A DNA stretch of 64,000 nt from Sipunculus nudus (taxonomy: Eukaryota > Annelida > Sipuncula > Golfingiida > Sipunculidae), in NCBI GenBank assembly GCA_026874595.1, contig CM049319.1:19139101-19203100 (forward strand). Reading direction: 5' to 3'. Made by a program: the position numbers and the translations under genes. The notes beneath the pieces were generated by a model. That model was not told the origin of the DNA and did not search any database. It worked only from the letters and a program-made list of their open reading frames with translations. Shown one piece after another: positions 54,081 to 64,000 of the stretch (position 1 is its first letter; every line of letters starts with the position of its first letter).

Positions 54081-56103
54081 GACGTCCCCCCACCGACTTC
54101 TTAAAACCGTTGCTACCGGCCTTTTTGGATTTGGGCTGCCTATAGCTGCCCTTATCCTTTTTGGATGATGCGTTACTGGCTGGTACCGATCGAGCTCTCG
54201 GCTCCTCACGGTCCTTTTCCGTTCCTCTGTCCGACAGCGCCGTCCACGACAATTCTAGGCCTAGGTGCCTAGTAGCCGACTTCTTCACCACTGTTACGGC
54301 CCGTTCTCTGGGCTCATTGACTTTCGCCAGCTTCAGCGTTTCTGTGATCACTTCACAGAGAAACTTTATCAGTTTCTCTGGGTTGATCTCTAGCATAGCC
54401 TGGCTTTCAGCCACGGCTTGCTCCTCCGCCGGAGCTACCCCCTTTTCCGTTACATTGCGGTTTTTGGCCGCGGCCCGCCCTCCGGCAAGCCTGGTGGACG
54501 TGCTACCGCTAGCCACGACCTGCCCCCTTTCGGGAGCGGGAGCCTTCTGGGTCCTTACAGCCTCTGAGGCCGTGGGTCCCCGGGAGCCTCTGGTGATTTT
54601 GGCGTAGGTCACGCCAGTCTGGTGGGCTTTGCCTTTCCTGCCTTCCGCGCTCTTGCTGGTCGGCTTCCCTTCAGTGCCGTGTTTAGCCGTTGTCGGCCTC
54701 TGCCGGGCACCTTTGAAGGCTGTACAGCCCCTGTACATCGCCCTGTGGTCGCCCCCGCAGTTTGCACATTTTGGCTTGCTCTTGTCGGCTGCCCTTCGAC
54801 AATCTTTGGCATAGTGGCCTGCCTCGCCACAGTGCCTGCACCTGCCAGCCTTAGTGCATACTTTGGCCGTGTGCCCGAACTGGTAGCAGTTCAGGCACTG
54901 GATCGGCTCTACGGCCTTCCGGAAAGCCTCGCAGCGTATACGCTCGCTCCCGTACCTGAACCCGTGCTCGAGTGCCCTCGTAGCGCTCTCGCTCTGCTGA
55001 AAGTGCACGAGCACCTTCCACACCGGCTTTTTTCCGTGCCTGAGCCGCACGACCTCTTTGGCTTTTAAGCCCTGTTCATTTAACTCCGCCATGATCTCCT
55101 CTGTTGAGATATGCGGGCTCATTCCTCTGGCCACCACCGATGTTTGTTGGGTGCCCTCTGGTTTGGCTTGCTTGTTGCCCCGTGCAAGCTCCACCACTAC
55201 CTTGGGCCCCGCCTTGATCAGTGAGCGCCAGTCGGGCCTGGCTTCCCTTGCTGTTTCGGGGAGCGTGACCACCATTACTCCCCTGTCGAACTTTGTCTTA
55301 CAGGCGGAGGTGCCCGTGCACTCCGTCACCAGCCTGTTCATTTTTCTACTGTTCTGCCTGAGGGCTGCCGGTAAGCCCCTGACCCAGTACCGAGCCAAGC
55401 CCTCTTTCTCCTGGTCGGCCACCTCACCTTCCTGCTGGCCGTTCTCCGTGCTCCCTGTCCGTACAGGCGAGCTTCGGGTCGGAGTTCCGTCCGCTGCTTG
55501 ATTAACCCGGGTCCCCGGTTTGGTGGGCGACCCGCTATCACCTGAGCGGACTGGATTAGAGGGCGTCGATCTCTCGATCGAGCTCGGGGACAGTGTCCTG
55601 AGAACCGTCGGCCACTCAGGCGATCCCACGTCTATGATTGGAGACCCCGACCGTTCGGGCGTCCCCGCCTTGTCCGGCCCCGGGACCTCCGGGGTGACCA
55701 CTCCCGGGGTCTGCGGGGTTACCACTACCCTGTATGAATCGTTGCCCCTCTCCGGGGAGTCATCGAATAGCTCGAAACTGGCGTCCCCTGTCGGGGTGGC
55801 CGGTACCGAGCTCGGGGAACCCAGCGTAGAGCTTGGCGAGTTCGATGCCCCTTGCATCGCTCCCTCGCCTGCTGGGCTCTGTGAGGCCGAACCCTTGTTC
55901 GCGCCTCGACCCTCCATCTCGGTCCGCACGTCCGCCGCCTGCGCTCTACCGATGCTCTCCGTGATGAGCCCCGTAATCATCTGGAGGGCGTCAGGCCCGT
56001 GCCTTGCTGCCTGCTGCAGCCCACCTGTGATCTGGGTGAGACCCGGGATCACTTCTCTTTCCCTCTGAGAAAGCACCAACAGCCTGGTAAGTGCTTCCGC
56101 CAT
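54073..56103 (-). CDS. J4 ORF1: Gag-like protein
   Basis: Intact 676 residues. Unique changes are Gln224 for Pro and Ser294 for Pro, both N-terminal to the zinc knuckles. Confidence 0.9.
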   Translation of the reverse strand: MAEALTRLLVLSQREREVIPGLTQITGGLQQAARHGPDALQMITGLITESIGRAQAADVRTEMEGRGANKGSASQSPAGEGAMQGASNSPSSTLGSPSSVPATPTGDASFELFDDSPERGNDSYRVVVTPQTPGVVTPEVPGPDKAGTPERSGSPIIDVGSPEWPTVLRTLSPSSIERSTPSNPVRSGDSGSPTKPGTRVNQAADGTPTRSSPVRTGSTENGQQEGEVADQEKEGLARYWVRGLPAALRQNSRKMNRLVTECTGTSACKTKFDRGVMVVTLPETAREARPDWRSLIKAGPKVVVELARGNKQAKPEGTQQTSVVARGMSPHISTEEIMAELNEQGLKAKEVVRLRHGKKPVWKVLVHFQQSESATRALEHGFRYGSERIRCEAFRKAVEPIQCLNCYQFGHTAKVCTKAGRCRHCGEAGHYAKDCRRAADKSKPKCANCGGDHRAMYRGCTAFKGARQRPTTAKHGTEGKPTSKSAEGRKGKAHQTGVTYAKITRGSRGPTASEAVRTQKAPAPERGQVVASGSTSTRLAGGRAAAKNRNVTEKGVAPAEEQAVAESQAMLEINPEKLIKFLCEVITETLKLAKVNEPRERAVTVVKKSATRHLGLELSWTALSDRGTEKDREEPRARSVPASNASSKKDKGSYRQPKSKKAGSNGFKKSVGGRHG

Positions 56104-56939
56104 TCTTTTATTCAGTGCCCTCTCACTGAATTGTCTAGATATACTCCCGCTCGGGCAGTATTTTGGTTTCCCGACCTTTCTCGATATATTCCTTTTGGGA
56201 ATATATCGGGCTTTTCCTCTCGCCCTTTTTGACCTCGCTCCTCTGTCGGGTCTTATTATTTTATTCCCGTTCGGGCAATAAAATACTTTTGGATTCTCTC
56301 TCCGCCTCCTGCCTCTATTTTCGCCCCGATTGCTCGTACCTGTTCAGGCTACGATTTCTCTTTTCAGTAGATAGGTTGTTTCCAGAGCGTGGAAGACAAC
56401 TTATCTTCAGATGATCCGTGAGCCAGCGAGCCGAGAGCGGGCTCTATTCAGCAGTTTTTTTTACCCAGAGCCGGGCTTAAAACTGTGAGCTTTGTGGACG
56501 GTCGGGCCGAGAGCTAGCCCTTGAGCCGAGAGCAGGCTCAATGAATGAGTTAATTAACTGTACCGAGAGCGGGTATCTGTTAATTAGTTCTTTGTAGGTT
56601 TCACCTACCCCGGAGCCAACAAGAAAATTCGAAAAAGTGATACTTTACCTGATTCCCCTAAAGTAACCTTAACTTATAGAACTAAGCCCTAGCTAAGATG
56701 CACTTGTTTGGGGATGGCAGTACTGAAAAGCTGAAAAAGATAGACTAGTCCTAAAGAGGACTGTTGTGGGTGGCTCCTATCACCAGACTCGCTAATCACT
56801 AATGTGAATAGCTTGACTGGGAAGTTAGGCGCCAGTGAGTCTGCTGTGTCTCCGCGTCTCTGTCCACTTGACTAATTAGGCGGTGGTGGTCTAATTAGAG
56901 CTGCTCCCAGGCACGTCCGTTCTCCACGGCTGCTGGGAC
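56104..56939 (-). promoter_or_regulatory. J4 structured 5' UTR
   Basis: Full hairpin series. The TACCC hairpin stem region (56451-56484) is extended by two Ts outside the paired GC core, leaving pairing intact. Confidence 0.75.
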
Positions 56940-57610
56940 CGCAATGCAATGAAGCAATCAAATATACCATCCATAACCGTTACACCGCTCAGGCAATAAC
57001 TAGGGTTTCTACGCCGCAGTTTTGCCTCTTCGGGTCCCCCTCATTCTGCACTGAGGTCGCCAGAACTGACACGCCAGCTAGCCAGCTAGGTCCGGCCCGC
57101 CCTCGCCAACCGTCAACCACCGAGGAATCCCCCAGGTGTTCCGGGAGCCTGAGCCTCGCAACCTGCCAGTAATGTCCGAGCGCTACCGGCCTGCCCCTGG
57201 ACTATTCGCAGTCCCGTCATGAGCCTTGTCCCTTTCGACCAGGTACAGCTCTCGTTCGATCGGAGCCTTCTCGGGAGCCTTCTCGGGAGCCTTCTCTGGT
57301 GCTTTTGCCATCATGTCTTGAGCCTTGTCCCTGCTGGTCCTGACCGGACCCCCGGTTATTTTGACGTCTTGGAGCCTTGTCCCTGATCCTTTCGGGATCC
57401 CCGTAACTTTTTCCACCAAACGGCTGGCTCTACAGGGCCAGGTTCCATACTGCCGGCAACAGGCTGGCCTACTCTTCTATCGAAAAACAGTATGGGGTCT
57501 TTTACGTGCCCGTCCCCTTCTGGACACGGGACCGCCATTTAACGTCCTCATCCGATGGACGGCCCGTGTTTGTCTTTTGCAGGCGGGCGCTGCGGTGCCC
57601 CGGAGCCTTT

Positions 57611-60400
57611 CTACCCTTCCCCCACTTTCTCTAGTGGGGTGATAATACTGGGTTTCCGTCTGCCACTGATCTTTTGCCAGTCGAGCCACATTTTGAGGTC
57701 TTTATAAAACTTCTCTTGCTTCACCTTTTCGACATAGCCTTTGCTCAACCTTAGTATGTGGTCGCTCACATACTCTATATCTGCCTTCTCGTGAAGCACA
57801 GATATCCGCGTGCGGGGCGGGAGTCTCAAGGCCGTCCTTAAGGCTCTGTTTTGAAGCCGTTGAAGTTTTTTAATGTGGTGCTCTTTGGCGGTGATCAGGG
57901 CTATGCAGCCGTATGTCATAACCGGTCTGATCCAGGCTTTATAAAGGTATATCAAACTTTGGGTAGACATGCCTCCTGATCCTGCTTTTAGCACTCTTAA
58001 GCAGTTGAGTCTCGCTTTGACCCTCTGTTCGATATCCTCTATATGAGCCGCCCATGTGAGTCTCTTATCAACCGTCAGACCCAGAAATTTTATCTGGTCT
58101 GTGAATTGAATTGGTTCCCCGGCCAATTTCAGTTCTGGCGCTTTGCCGGCCTTACTGCCTTTCAGGTGCCTACCGAATTTGCAAGCCTGCGTTTTTGTCG
58201 CATTGACTCTTACTCGCCATTTGGCGCACCACTTTGTCACCTCGTCTAGACCGGCCTGTAACCTGGGTACTGCCCTCTTGCTATGTGTCCATAGCGCAGT
58301 GTCGTCCGCAAATTGGCTCGTCGCCCCCGTGCGGACCCCTCCTTTCTCGGACAGGCTAGGCATGTCGTTGACGAATATGACATAGAGCAGCGGGCTGAGA
58401 GCTGAGCCCTGCGGTGTGCCTGCGGCGGGTTCGATCTCATGCGACTTAGCGTCACCTACTCTGACCCATAGCTTCCTGTCACTTAGGAAGGACGAGAGGA
58501 GCCTCACAATGCGAGTCGGTAGTTTTGCCTGCGTTGCGATCTTATACCTTAGACCATCCCGCCATACTGCGTCGAAGGCTTTCTCGACGTCTAGGAATAC
58601 ACCTATAGTATCATTAGATCGCTGCAGGCATTGTCCCACCGACTGAGTCAACCTGAACAGTTGGTCATTTGTCGACCTGCCCTTACGGAACCCGCTCTGA
58701 TTCGGGTTAAAGAATTTTGCTTCCTCCAAGTGACCACTGATCCTGCCAGCCAGTATTCGTTCCAGCACTTTGCCCAGAATTGGCAGTAGGCTGATGGGTC
58801 GGTAGCTTTTCGGCAGCGAGTGATCCTTTCCCGGCTTCGGGATCATGATCACGTTCGCTCTTTTCCATGCCCTTGGGAAGTACCCCAGTTTCAGACACGC
58901 GTTGAACACAGATGTGAGCGCTTCCAGCCCTTCCTCCGGTAGGTTAATCAGCACTTCCCTGGTGAGGCCGTCCTCCCCCGGGGCTTTTCTGCTTTTGAGT
59001 TTTTTCAGCTTCCTGCTGACTTCCGCTTTTGAGATCGCTCTCAGTAGCGGCTCGTCCTCTGCTGTCTGAGCGTAGCAGCTCTCTACCCTTGCCAGAGGCG
59101 AGTATAACTCGTTTGCACCTTGTCTTACGTGCCGATCAACCTCCTCCTGTGTTTGGTCGTCGAACTGGGGTCCCGTCGGGACCTTGTGTATGTTCCGGAG
59201 CGTCTCCGCGAACAAATTTGCCTTGTCCTTTTCCGTACTAGCCACCGTTCCCATCGGGCCTGTGAGGTCTGTAGTTCCGACCGATGGTTTGTTCATCGAG
59301 CCCGTGTATTGGCGGACCTGTCGCCAAAATTCGCCCACTGATATTCTGTGGTCCATACCGCTCGTGAACTTGTACCATTCCGCCTTTTTCTGGGCTTTTA
59401 TTGCATTTTTCACCTCCCGACTAATAGCATTGTATTGGGATTTTAACTCCTCTGTTCGGAGTTGGATCTGAAGCCTTCTGATCCTCCTTCTTTCCCTTAC
59501 AAGTGCTTTAATCGTTGGGGTGAATGACCACCAGTTACGGTTTTTCCTTTCCACCATCGGACACGCTCGGTCCAGGCAATCTCGCATTTCAGAGGTCAGT
59601 TTGTCGACTAGGGTGTCGATTCCTTCTGGGGTCGATGGTTCAGCGATACCTCGGAGCCTGTCTGCCAATTCATTTTTAAAGAGCCTCCAGTTTGCCTTTC
59701 TCCAAGGCCTCACCATTTTGGGTGGCTTTCTGTTCGCTCTCCAATCGAGCTCTAAATGAATTGGCATGTGATCGCTGCCTATATCTTCCCCTACATGAAA
59801 TTTACTGACCAGTCCTACCTCGGGCGATACGATTGCCAGATCGAGTATGTTCGTTCCACCGGTTGTGGGGTTCACCCTGGTCGGGCTCCCATCGTTCATT
59901 ATCACCATACCGTACCGATCTATGCAATCCATCAGTGCTTTCCCGTTCAGATTAGAGGATCTGCTGCCATACGAGGTGTGTGGGGCATTTAGGTCCCCTA
60001 ACACCACGTAGTGGCTGCTGTTCCTCTTAATCTTGTCAAAGAGTTGTGCCCTGGGCCGTGACTGTGGCGGGTTGTAATATACTATTACATCGATTGCCGG
60101 GTCGCCGCTGTGGACAGGTTCAACTCTAACCGTTAGAGCTTCTATGTCCATCCTTCCTAGCCAGTTTGTTTGGCGGTATACTAGGTTCTCTTTGATCAAG
60201 AGAGCCACTCCGCCTCCCATATTACCGTCTGGCCGTCCCCTGTGTAGCAGGTTATAGCCGGTGAAGGAAACGTTTCTGGTCAGCTTAGACTCGCTGATAG
60301 CCATGATATCTACGGAATGCCTGTGGATATAGTTGAGTATCTCTAACCTCCTTCCATACAGGCCATTCACGTTTGCGTGGCATAGTTTGAGCTTAACCAT
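57611..60400 (-). CDS. J5 ORF2: endonuclease-reverse transcriptase
   Basis: Intact 929 residues with all motifs; protein as in J2. Confidence 0.93.
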   Translation of the reverse strand: MVKLKLCHANVNGLYGRRLEILNYIHRHSVDIMAISESKLTRNVSFTGYNLLHRGRPDGNMGGGVALLIKENLVYRQTNWLGRMDIEALTVRVEPVHSGDPAIDVIVYYNPPQSRPRAQLFDKIKRNSSHYVVLGDLNAPHTSYGSRSSNLNGKALMDCIDRYGMVIMNDGSPTRVNPTTGGTNILDLAIVSPEVGLVSKFHVGEDIGSDHMPIHLELDWRANRKPPKMVRPWRKANWRLFKNELADRLRGIAEPSTPEGIDTLVDKLTSEMRDCLDRACPMVERKNRNWWSFTPTIKALVRERRRIRRLQIQLRTEELKSQYNAISREVKNAIKAQKKAEWYKFTSGMDHRISVGEFWRQVRQYTGSMNKPSVGTTDLTGPMGTVASTEKDKANLFAETLRNIHKVPTGPQFDDQTQEEVDRHVRQGANELYSPLARVESCYAQTAEDEPLLRAISKAEVSRKLKKLKSRKAPGEDGLTREVLINLPEEGLEALTSVFNACLKLGYFPRAWKRANVIMIPKPGKDHSLPKSYRPISLLPILGKVLERILAGRISGHLEEAKFFNPNQSGFRKGRSTNDQLFRLTQSVGQCLQRSNDTIGVFLDVEKAFDAVWRDGLRYKIATQAKLPTRIVRLLSSFLSDRKLWVRVGDAKSHEIEPAAGTPQGSALSPLLYVIFVNDMPSLSEKGGVRTGATSQFADDTALWTHSKRAVPRLQAGLDEVTKWCAKWRVRVNATKTQACKFGRHLKGSKAGKAPELKLAGEPIQFTDQIKFLGLTVDKRLTWAAHIEDIEQRVKARLNCLRVLKAGSGGMSTQSLIYLYKAWIRPVMTYGCIALITAKEHHIKKLQRLQNRALRTALRLPPRTRISVLHEKADIEYVSDHILRLSKGYVEKVKQEKFYKDLKMWLDWQKISGRRKPSIITPLEKVGEG

Positions 60401-62423
60401 GACGTCCCCCCACCGACTTCTTAAAACCGTTGCTACCGGCCTTTTTGGATTTGGGCTGCCTATAGCTGCCCTTATCCTTTTTGGATGATGCGTTACTGGC
60501 TGGTACCGATCGAGCTCTCGGCTCCTCACGGTCCTTTTCCGTTCCTCTGTCCGACAGCGCCGTCCACGACAATTCTAGGCCTAGGTGCCTAGTAGCCGAC
60601 TTCTTCACCACTGTTACGGCCCGTTCTCTGGGCTCATTGACTTTCGCCAGCTTCAGCGTTTCTGTGATCACTTCACAGAGAAACTTTATCAGTTTCTCTG
60701 GGTTGATCTCTAGCATAGCCTGGCTTTCAGCCACGGCTTGCTCCTCCGCCGGAGCTACCCCCTTTTTCGTTACATTGCGGTTTTTGGCCGCGGCCCGCCC
60801 TCCGGCAAGCCTGGTGGACGTGCTACCGCTAGCCACGACCTGCCCCCTTTCGGGAGCGGGAGCCTTCTGGGTCCTTACAGCCTCTGAGGCCGTGGGTCCC
60901 CGGGAGCCTCTGGTGATTTTGGCGTAGGTCACGCCAGTCTGGTGGGCTTTGCCTTTCCTGCCTTCCGCGCTCTTGCTGGTCGGCTTCCCTTCAGTGCCGT
61001 GTTTAGCCGTTGTCGGCCTCTGCCGGGCACCTTTGAAGGCTGTACAGCCCCTGTACATCGCCCTGTGGTCGCCCCCGCAGTTTGCACATTTTGGCTTGCT
61101 CTTGTCGGCTGCCCTTCGACAATCTTTGGCATAGTGGCCTGCCTCGCCACAGTGCCTGCACCTGCCAGCCTTAGTGCATACTTTGGCCGTGTGCCCGAAC
61201 TGGTAGCAGTTCAGGCACTGGATCGGCTCTACGGCCTTCCGGAAAGCCTCGCAGCGTATACGCTCGCTCCCGTACCTGAACCCGTGCTCGAGTGCCCTCG
61301 TAGCGCTCTCGCTCTGCTGAAAGTGCACGAGCACCTTCCACACCGGCTTTTTTCCGTGCCTGAGCCGCACGACCTCTTTGGCTTTTAAGCCCTGTTCATT
61401 TAACTCCGCCATGATCTCCTCTGTTGAGATATGCGGGCTCATTCCTCTGGCCACCACCGATGTTTGTTGGGTGCCCTCTGGTTTGGCTTGCTTGTTGCCC
61501 CGTGCAAGCTCCACCACTACCTTGGGCCCCGCCTTGATCAGTGGGCGCCAGTCGGGCCTGGCTTCCCTTGCTGTTTCGGGGAGCGTGACCACCATTACTC
61601 CCCTGTCGAACTTTGTCTTACAGGCGGAGGTGCCCGTGCACTCCGTCACCAGCCTGTTCATTTTTCTACTGTTCTGCCTGAGGGCTGCCGGTAAGCCCCT
61701 GACCCAGTACCGAGCCAAGCCCTCTTTCTCCTGGTCGGCCACCTCACCTTCCGGCTGGCCGTTCTCCGTGCTCCCTGTCCGTACAGGCGAGCTTCGGGTC
61801 GGAGTTCCGTCCGCTGCTTGATTAACCCGGGTCCCCGGTTTGGTGGGCGACCCGCTATCACCTGAGCGGACTGGATTAGAGGGCGTCGATCTCTCGATCG
61901 AGCTCGGGGACAGTGTCCTGAGAACCGTCGGCCACTCAGGCGATCCCACGTCTATGATTGGAGACCCCGACCGTTCGGGCGTCCCCGCCTTGTCCGGCCC
62001 CGGGACCTCCGGGGTGACCACTCCCGGGGTCTGCGGGGTTACCACTACCCTGTATGAATCGTTGCCCCTCTCCGGGGAGTCATCGAATAGCTCGAAACTG
62101 GCGTCCCCTGTCGGGGTGGCCGGTACCGAGCTCGGGGAACCCAGCGTAGAGCTTGGCGAGTTCGATGCCCCTTGCATCGCTCCCTCGCCTGCTGGGCTCT
62201 GTGAGGCCGAACCCTTGTTCGCGCCTCGACCCTCCATCTCGGTCCGCACGTCCGCCGCCTGCGCTCTACCGATGCTCTCCGTGATGAGCCCCGTAATCAT
62301 CTGGAGGGCGTCAGGCCCGTGCCTTGCTGCCTGCTGCAGCCCACCTGTGATCTGGGTGAGACCCGGGATCACTTCTCTTTCCCTCTGAGAAAGCACCAAC
62401 AGCCTGGTAAGTGCTTCCGCCAT
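60393..62423 (-). CDS. J5 ORF1: Gag-like protein
   Basis: Intact 676 residues. The one unique change is Lys for Glu in the motif NVTEKG in the basic C-terminal region. Confidence 0.9.
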   Translation of the reverse strand: MAEALTRLLVLSQREREVIPGLTQITGGLQQAARHGPDALQMITGLITESIGRAQAADVRTEMEGRGANKGSASQSPAGEGAMQGASNSPSSTLGSPSSVPATPTGDASFELFDDSPERGNDSYRVVVTPQTPGVVTPEVPGPDKAGTPERSGSPIIDVGSPEWPTVLRTLSPSSIERSTPSNPVRSGDSGSPTKPGTRVNQAADGTPTRSSPVRTGSTENGQPEGEVADQEKEGLARYWVRGLPAALRQNSRKMNRLVTECTGTSACKTKFDRGVMVVTLPETAREARPDWRPLIKAGPKVVVELARGNKQAKPEGTQQTSVVARGMSPHISTEEIMAELNEQGLKAKEVVRLRHGKKPVWKVLVHFQQSESATRALEHGFRYGSERIRCEAFRKAVEPIQCLNCYQFGHTAKVCTKAGRCRHCGEAGHYAKDCRRAADKSKPKCANCGGDHRAMYRGCTAFKGARQRPTTAKHGTEGKPTSKSAEGRKGKAHQTGVTYAKITRGSRGPTASEAVRTQKAPAPERGQVVASGSTSTRLAGGRAAAKNRNVTKKGVAPAEEQAVAESQAMLEINPEKLIKFLCEVITETLKLAKVNEPRERAVTVVKKSATRHLGLELSWTALSDRGTEKDREEPRARSVPASNASSKKDKGSYRQPKSKKAGSNGFKKSVGGRHG

Positions 62424-63267
62424 TCTTTTATTCAGTGCCCTCTCACTGAATTGTCTAGATATACTCCCGCTCGGGCAGTATTTTGGTTTCCCGACCTTTC
62501 TCGATATATTCCTTTTGGGAATATATCGGGCTTTTCCTCTCGCCCTTTTTGACCTCGCTCCTCTGTCGGGTCTTATTATTTTATTCCCGTTCGGGCAATA
62601 AAATACTTTTGGATTCTCTCTCCGCCTCCTGCCTCTATTTTCGCCCCGATTGCTCGTACCTGTTCAGGCTACGATTTCTCTTTTCAGTAGATAGGTTGTT
62701 TCCAGAGCGTGGAAGACAACTTATCTTCAGATGATCCGTGAGCCAGCGAGCCGAGAGCGGGCTCTATTCAGCAGTTTTTTACCCAGAGCCGGGCTTAAAA
62801 CTGTGAGCTTTGTGGACGGTCGGGCCGAGAGCTAGCCCTTGAGCCGAGAGCAGGCTCAATGAATGAGTTAATTAACTGTACCGAGAGCGGGTATCTGTTA
62901 ATTAGTTCTTTGTAGGTTTCACCTACCCCGGAGCCAACAAGAAAATTCGAAAAAAAGCGATACTTTACCTGATTCCCCTAAAGTAACCTTAACTTATAGA
63001 ACTAAGCCCTAGCTAAGATGCACTTGTTTGGGGATGGCAGTACTGAAAAGCTGAAAAGCTGAAAAAGATAGACTAGTCCTAAAGAGGACTGTTGTGGGTG
63101 GCTCCTATCACCAGTCTCGCTAATCACTAATGTGAATAGCTTGACTGGGAAGTTAGGCGCCAGTGAGTCTGCTGTGTCTCCGCGTCTCTGTCCACTTGAC
63201 TAATTAGGCGGTGGTGGTCTAATTAGAGCTGCTCCCAGGCACGTCCGTTCTCCACGGCTGCTGGGAC
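62424..63267 (-). promoter_or_regulatory. J5 structured 5' UTR
   Basis: Full hairpin series, with a small AAAAAAAGCG length change near 62950 between hairpins. Confidence 0.75.
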
Positions 63268-64000
63268 CGCAATGCAATCAAATATCCATCCATAACCGTT
63301 ACACCGCTCAGGCAATAACTAGGGTTTCTACGCCGCAGTTTTGCCTCTTCGGGTCCCCCTCATTCTGCACTGAGGTCGCCAGAACTGACACGCCAGCTAG
63401 CCAGCTAGGTCCGGCCCGCCCTCGCCAACCGTCAACCACCGAGGAATCCCCCAGGTGTTCCGGGAGCCTGAGCCTCGCAACCTGCCAGTAATGTCCGAGC
63501 GCTACCGGCCTGCCCCTGGACTATTCGCAGTCCCGTCATGAGCCTTGTCCCTTTCGACCAGGTACAGCTCTCGTTCGATCGGAGCCTTCTCGGGAGCCTT
63601 CTCGGGAGCCTTCTCTGGTGCTTTTGCCATCATGTCTTGAGCCTTGTCCCTGCTGGTCCTGACCGGACCCCCGGTTATTTTGACGTCTTGGAGCCTTGTC
63701 CCTGATCCTTTCGGGATCCCCGTAACTTTTTCCACCAAACGGCTGGCTCTACAGGGCCAGGTTCCATACTGCCGGCAACAGGCTGGCCTACTCTTCTATC
63801 GAAAAACAGTATGGGGTCTTTTACGTGCCCGTCCCCTTCTGGACACGGGACCGCCATTTAACGTCCTCATCCGATGGACGGCCCGTGTTTGTCTTTTGCA
63901 GGCGGGCGCTGCGGTGCCCCGGAGCCTTTCTACCCTTCCCCCACTTTCTCTAGTGGGGTGATAATACTGGGTTTCCGTCTGCCACTGATCTTTTGCCAGT
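63268..64000 (-). mobile_element. J6, 3' part only (window edge)
   Basis: The tail has two ATTGC units plus G joined to the J5 5' end, followed by the complete 3' UTR. The array continues beyond the window. Confidence 0.92.
63930..64000 (-). CDS. J6 ORF2, C-terminal end (partial)
   Basis: The last ~23 codons of ORF2, ending LEKVGEG and stop. Cut by the window edge. Confidence 0.9.
   Translation of the reverse strand, partial: WQKISGRRKPSIITPLEKVGEG

Larger units (their letters stand above)
50635..56939 (-). mobile_element. J4, full-length
   Basis: Its 3' tail has a single ATTGC followed by TT and joins the S segment. The most diverged of the copies, with four unique replacements across ORF1 and ORF2. 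Its 5' UTR has two extra Ts at ~56460 and lacks one AAAGCTG unit near 56730. Confidence 0.93.
56940..63267 (-). mobile_element. J5, full-length
   Basis: Its tail on minus reads ATTGC-TTC-ATTGC-ATTGC-G, abutting the J4 5' end. Near the tail it has ATATACC on plus where others read ATATCC. Confidence 0.93.
32680..64000 (-). repeat. Head-to-tail array of J retrotransposons
   Basis: Six copies in one orientation: J1 32680-38992, J2 38993-45315, J3 45316-50238 (5' truncated), J4 50635-56939, J5 56940-63267, J6 from 63268 to the window end. At J1/J2, J2/J3, J4/J5 and J5/J6 the 5' terminus (GTCCCAGCAGCC on minus) directly abuts the next copy's 3' tail. Tails differ: ATTGC x3, x1 plus ATTCC, x3 broken by TTC, and x2. 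Only J3/J4 are separated, by 396 bp of S sequence. Confidence 0.95.

Noticed and set aside
33763-62734. Plus-strand frames opposite ORF1 and ORF2 of J (up to 182 codons)
   Set aside because: Antisense shadows of GC-rich coding sequence; codon patterns and motifs are all on minus.
32680-64000. LTR retrotransposon or Penelope-like interpretation of the repeated J termini
   Set aside because: ORF2 is endonuclease-RT of LINE type with no protease, integrase or GIY-YIG motif, and repeated termini are explained by head-to-tail copies with variable tails.

Overview
The window is animal nuclear DNA, built almost entirely of repeats. The tRNA genes have internal Pol III promoters, T-run terminators and no encoded CCA, and the mobile elements are non-LTR retrotransposons and TIR elements of metazoan type. 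A marine invertebrate such as a mollusc is plausible, but nothing here proves the lineage. I see no ordinary host protein gene.

Region 1 (1-23148) is a tandem array of a ~2.01 kb unit with eight complete copies and one cut-off copy. Each unit carries tRNA-Gln(CUG) on the minus strand and two tRNA-Pro genes (normally AGG, then UGG) on the plus strand, each followed by a T-run. Some units are canonical; others carry anticodon changes, stem mismatches or deletions. Unit 3 is split by a 6.93 kb insertion (5214-12143) with CCCAGCAAACA terminal inverted repeats, AACGT-rich ends and no recognisable transposase. It holds microsatellites, a small MITE and a SINE-like piece.

Region 2 (23149-32679) holds copies of an unrecognised family, here called S. 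Copies A, B and D are in minus orientation, C in plus orientation. Their 3' ends carry short microsatellite tails. They are non-coding but full of hairpins, several of which share a loop on different, still complementary stems. C and D form an ~865 bp palindrome. A ~1.1 kb element (E) lies inside A; it encodes an unrecognised 233-residue protein and has a diverged S-type 3' end.

Region 3 (32680-64000) is a head-to-tail array of a young Jockey-like LINE, here called J, all on the minus strand: J1, J2, J3 (5' truncated), 396 bp of S sequence, then J4, J5 and the 3' end of J6. Full copies are ~6.3 kb: a structured ~850 nt 5' UTR with at least a dozen hairpins, ORF1 (676 aa, three zinc knuckles), ORF2 (endonuclease plus reverse transcriptase, no RNase H) and a ~650 nt 3' UTR with a variable ATTGC tail. 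Every reading frame not cut by a boundary is open, and copies differ by only a few residues, so amplification is very recent. The flanks of J1-J3 and of J4 onward both match S copy D, so two retrotransposon chains appear to have entered one S element. ORF1 would bind the element RNA; ORF2 would nick the target and copy the RNA. The head-to-tail joins with variable tails suggest the polymerase passing from one RNA to the next.
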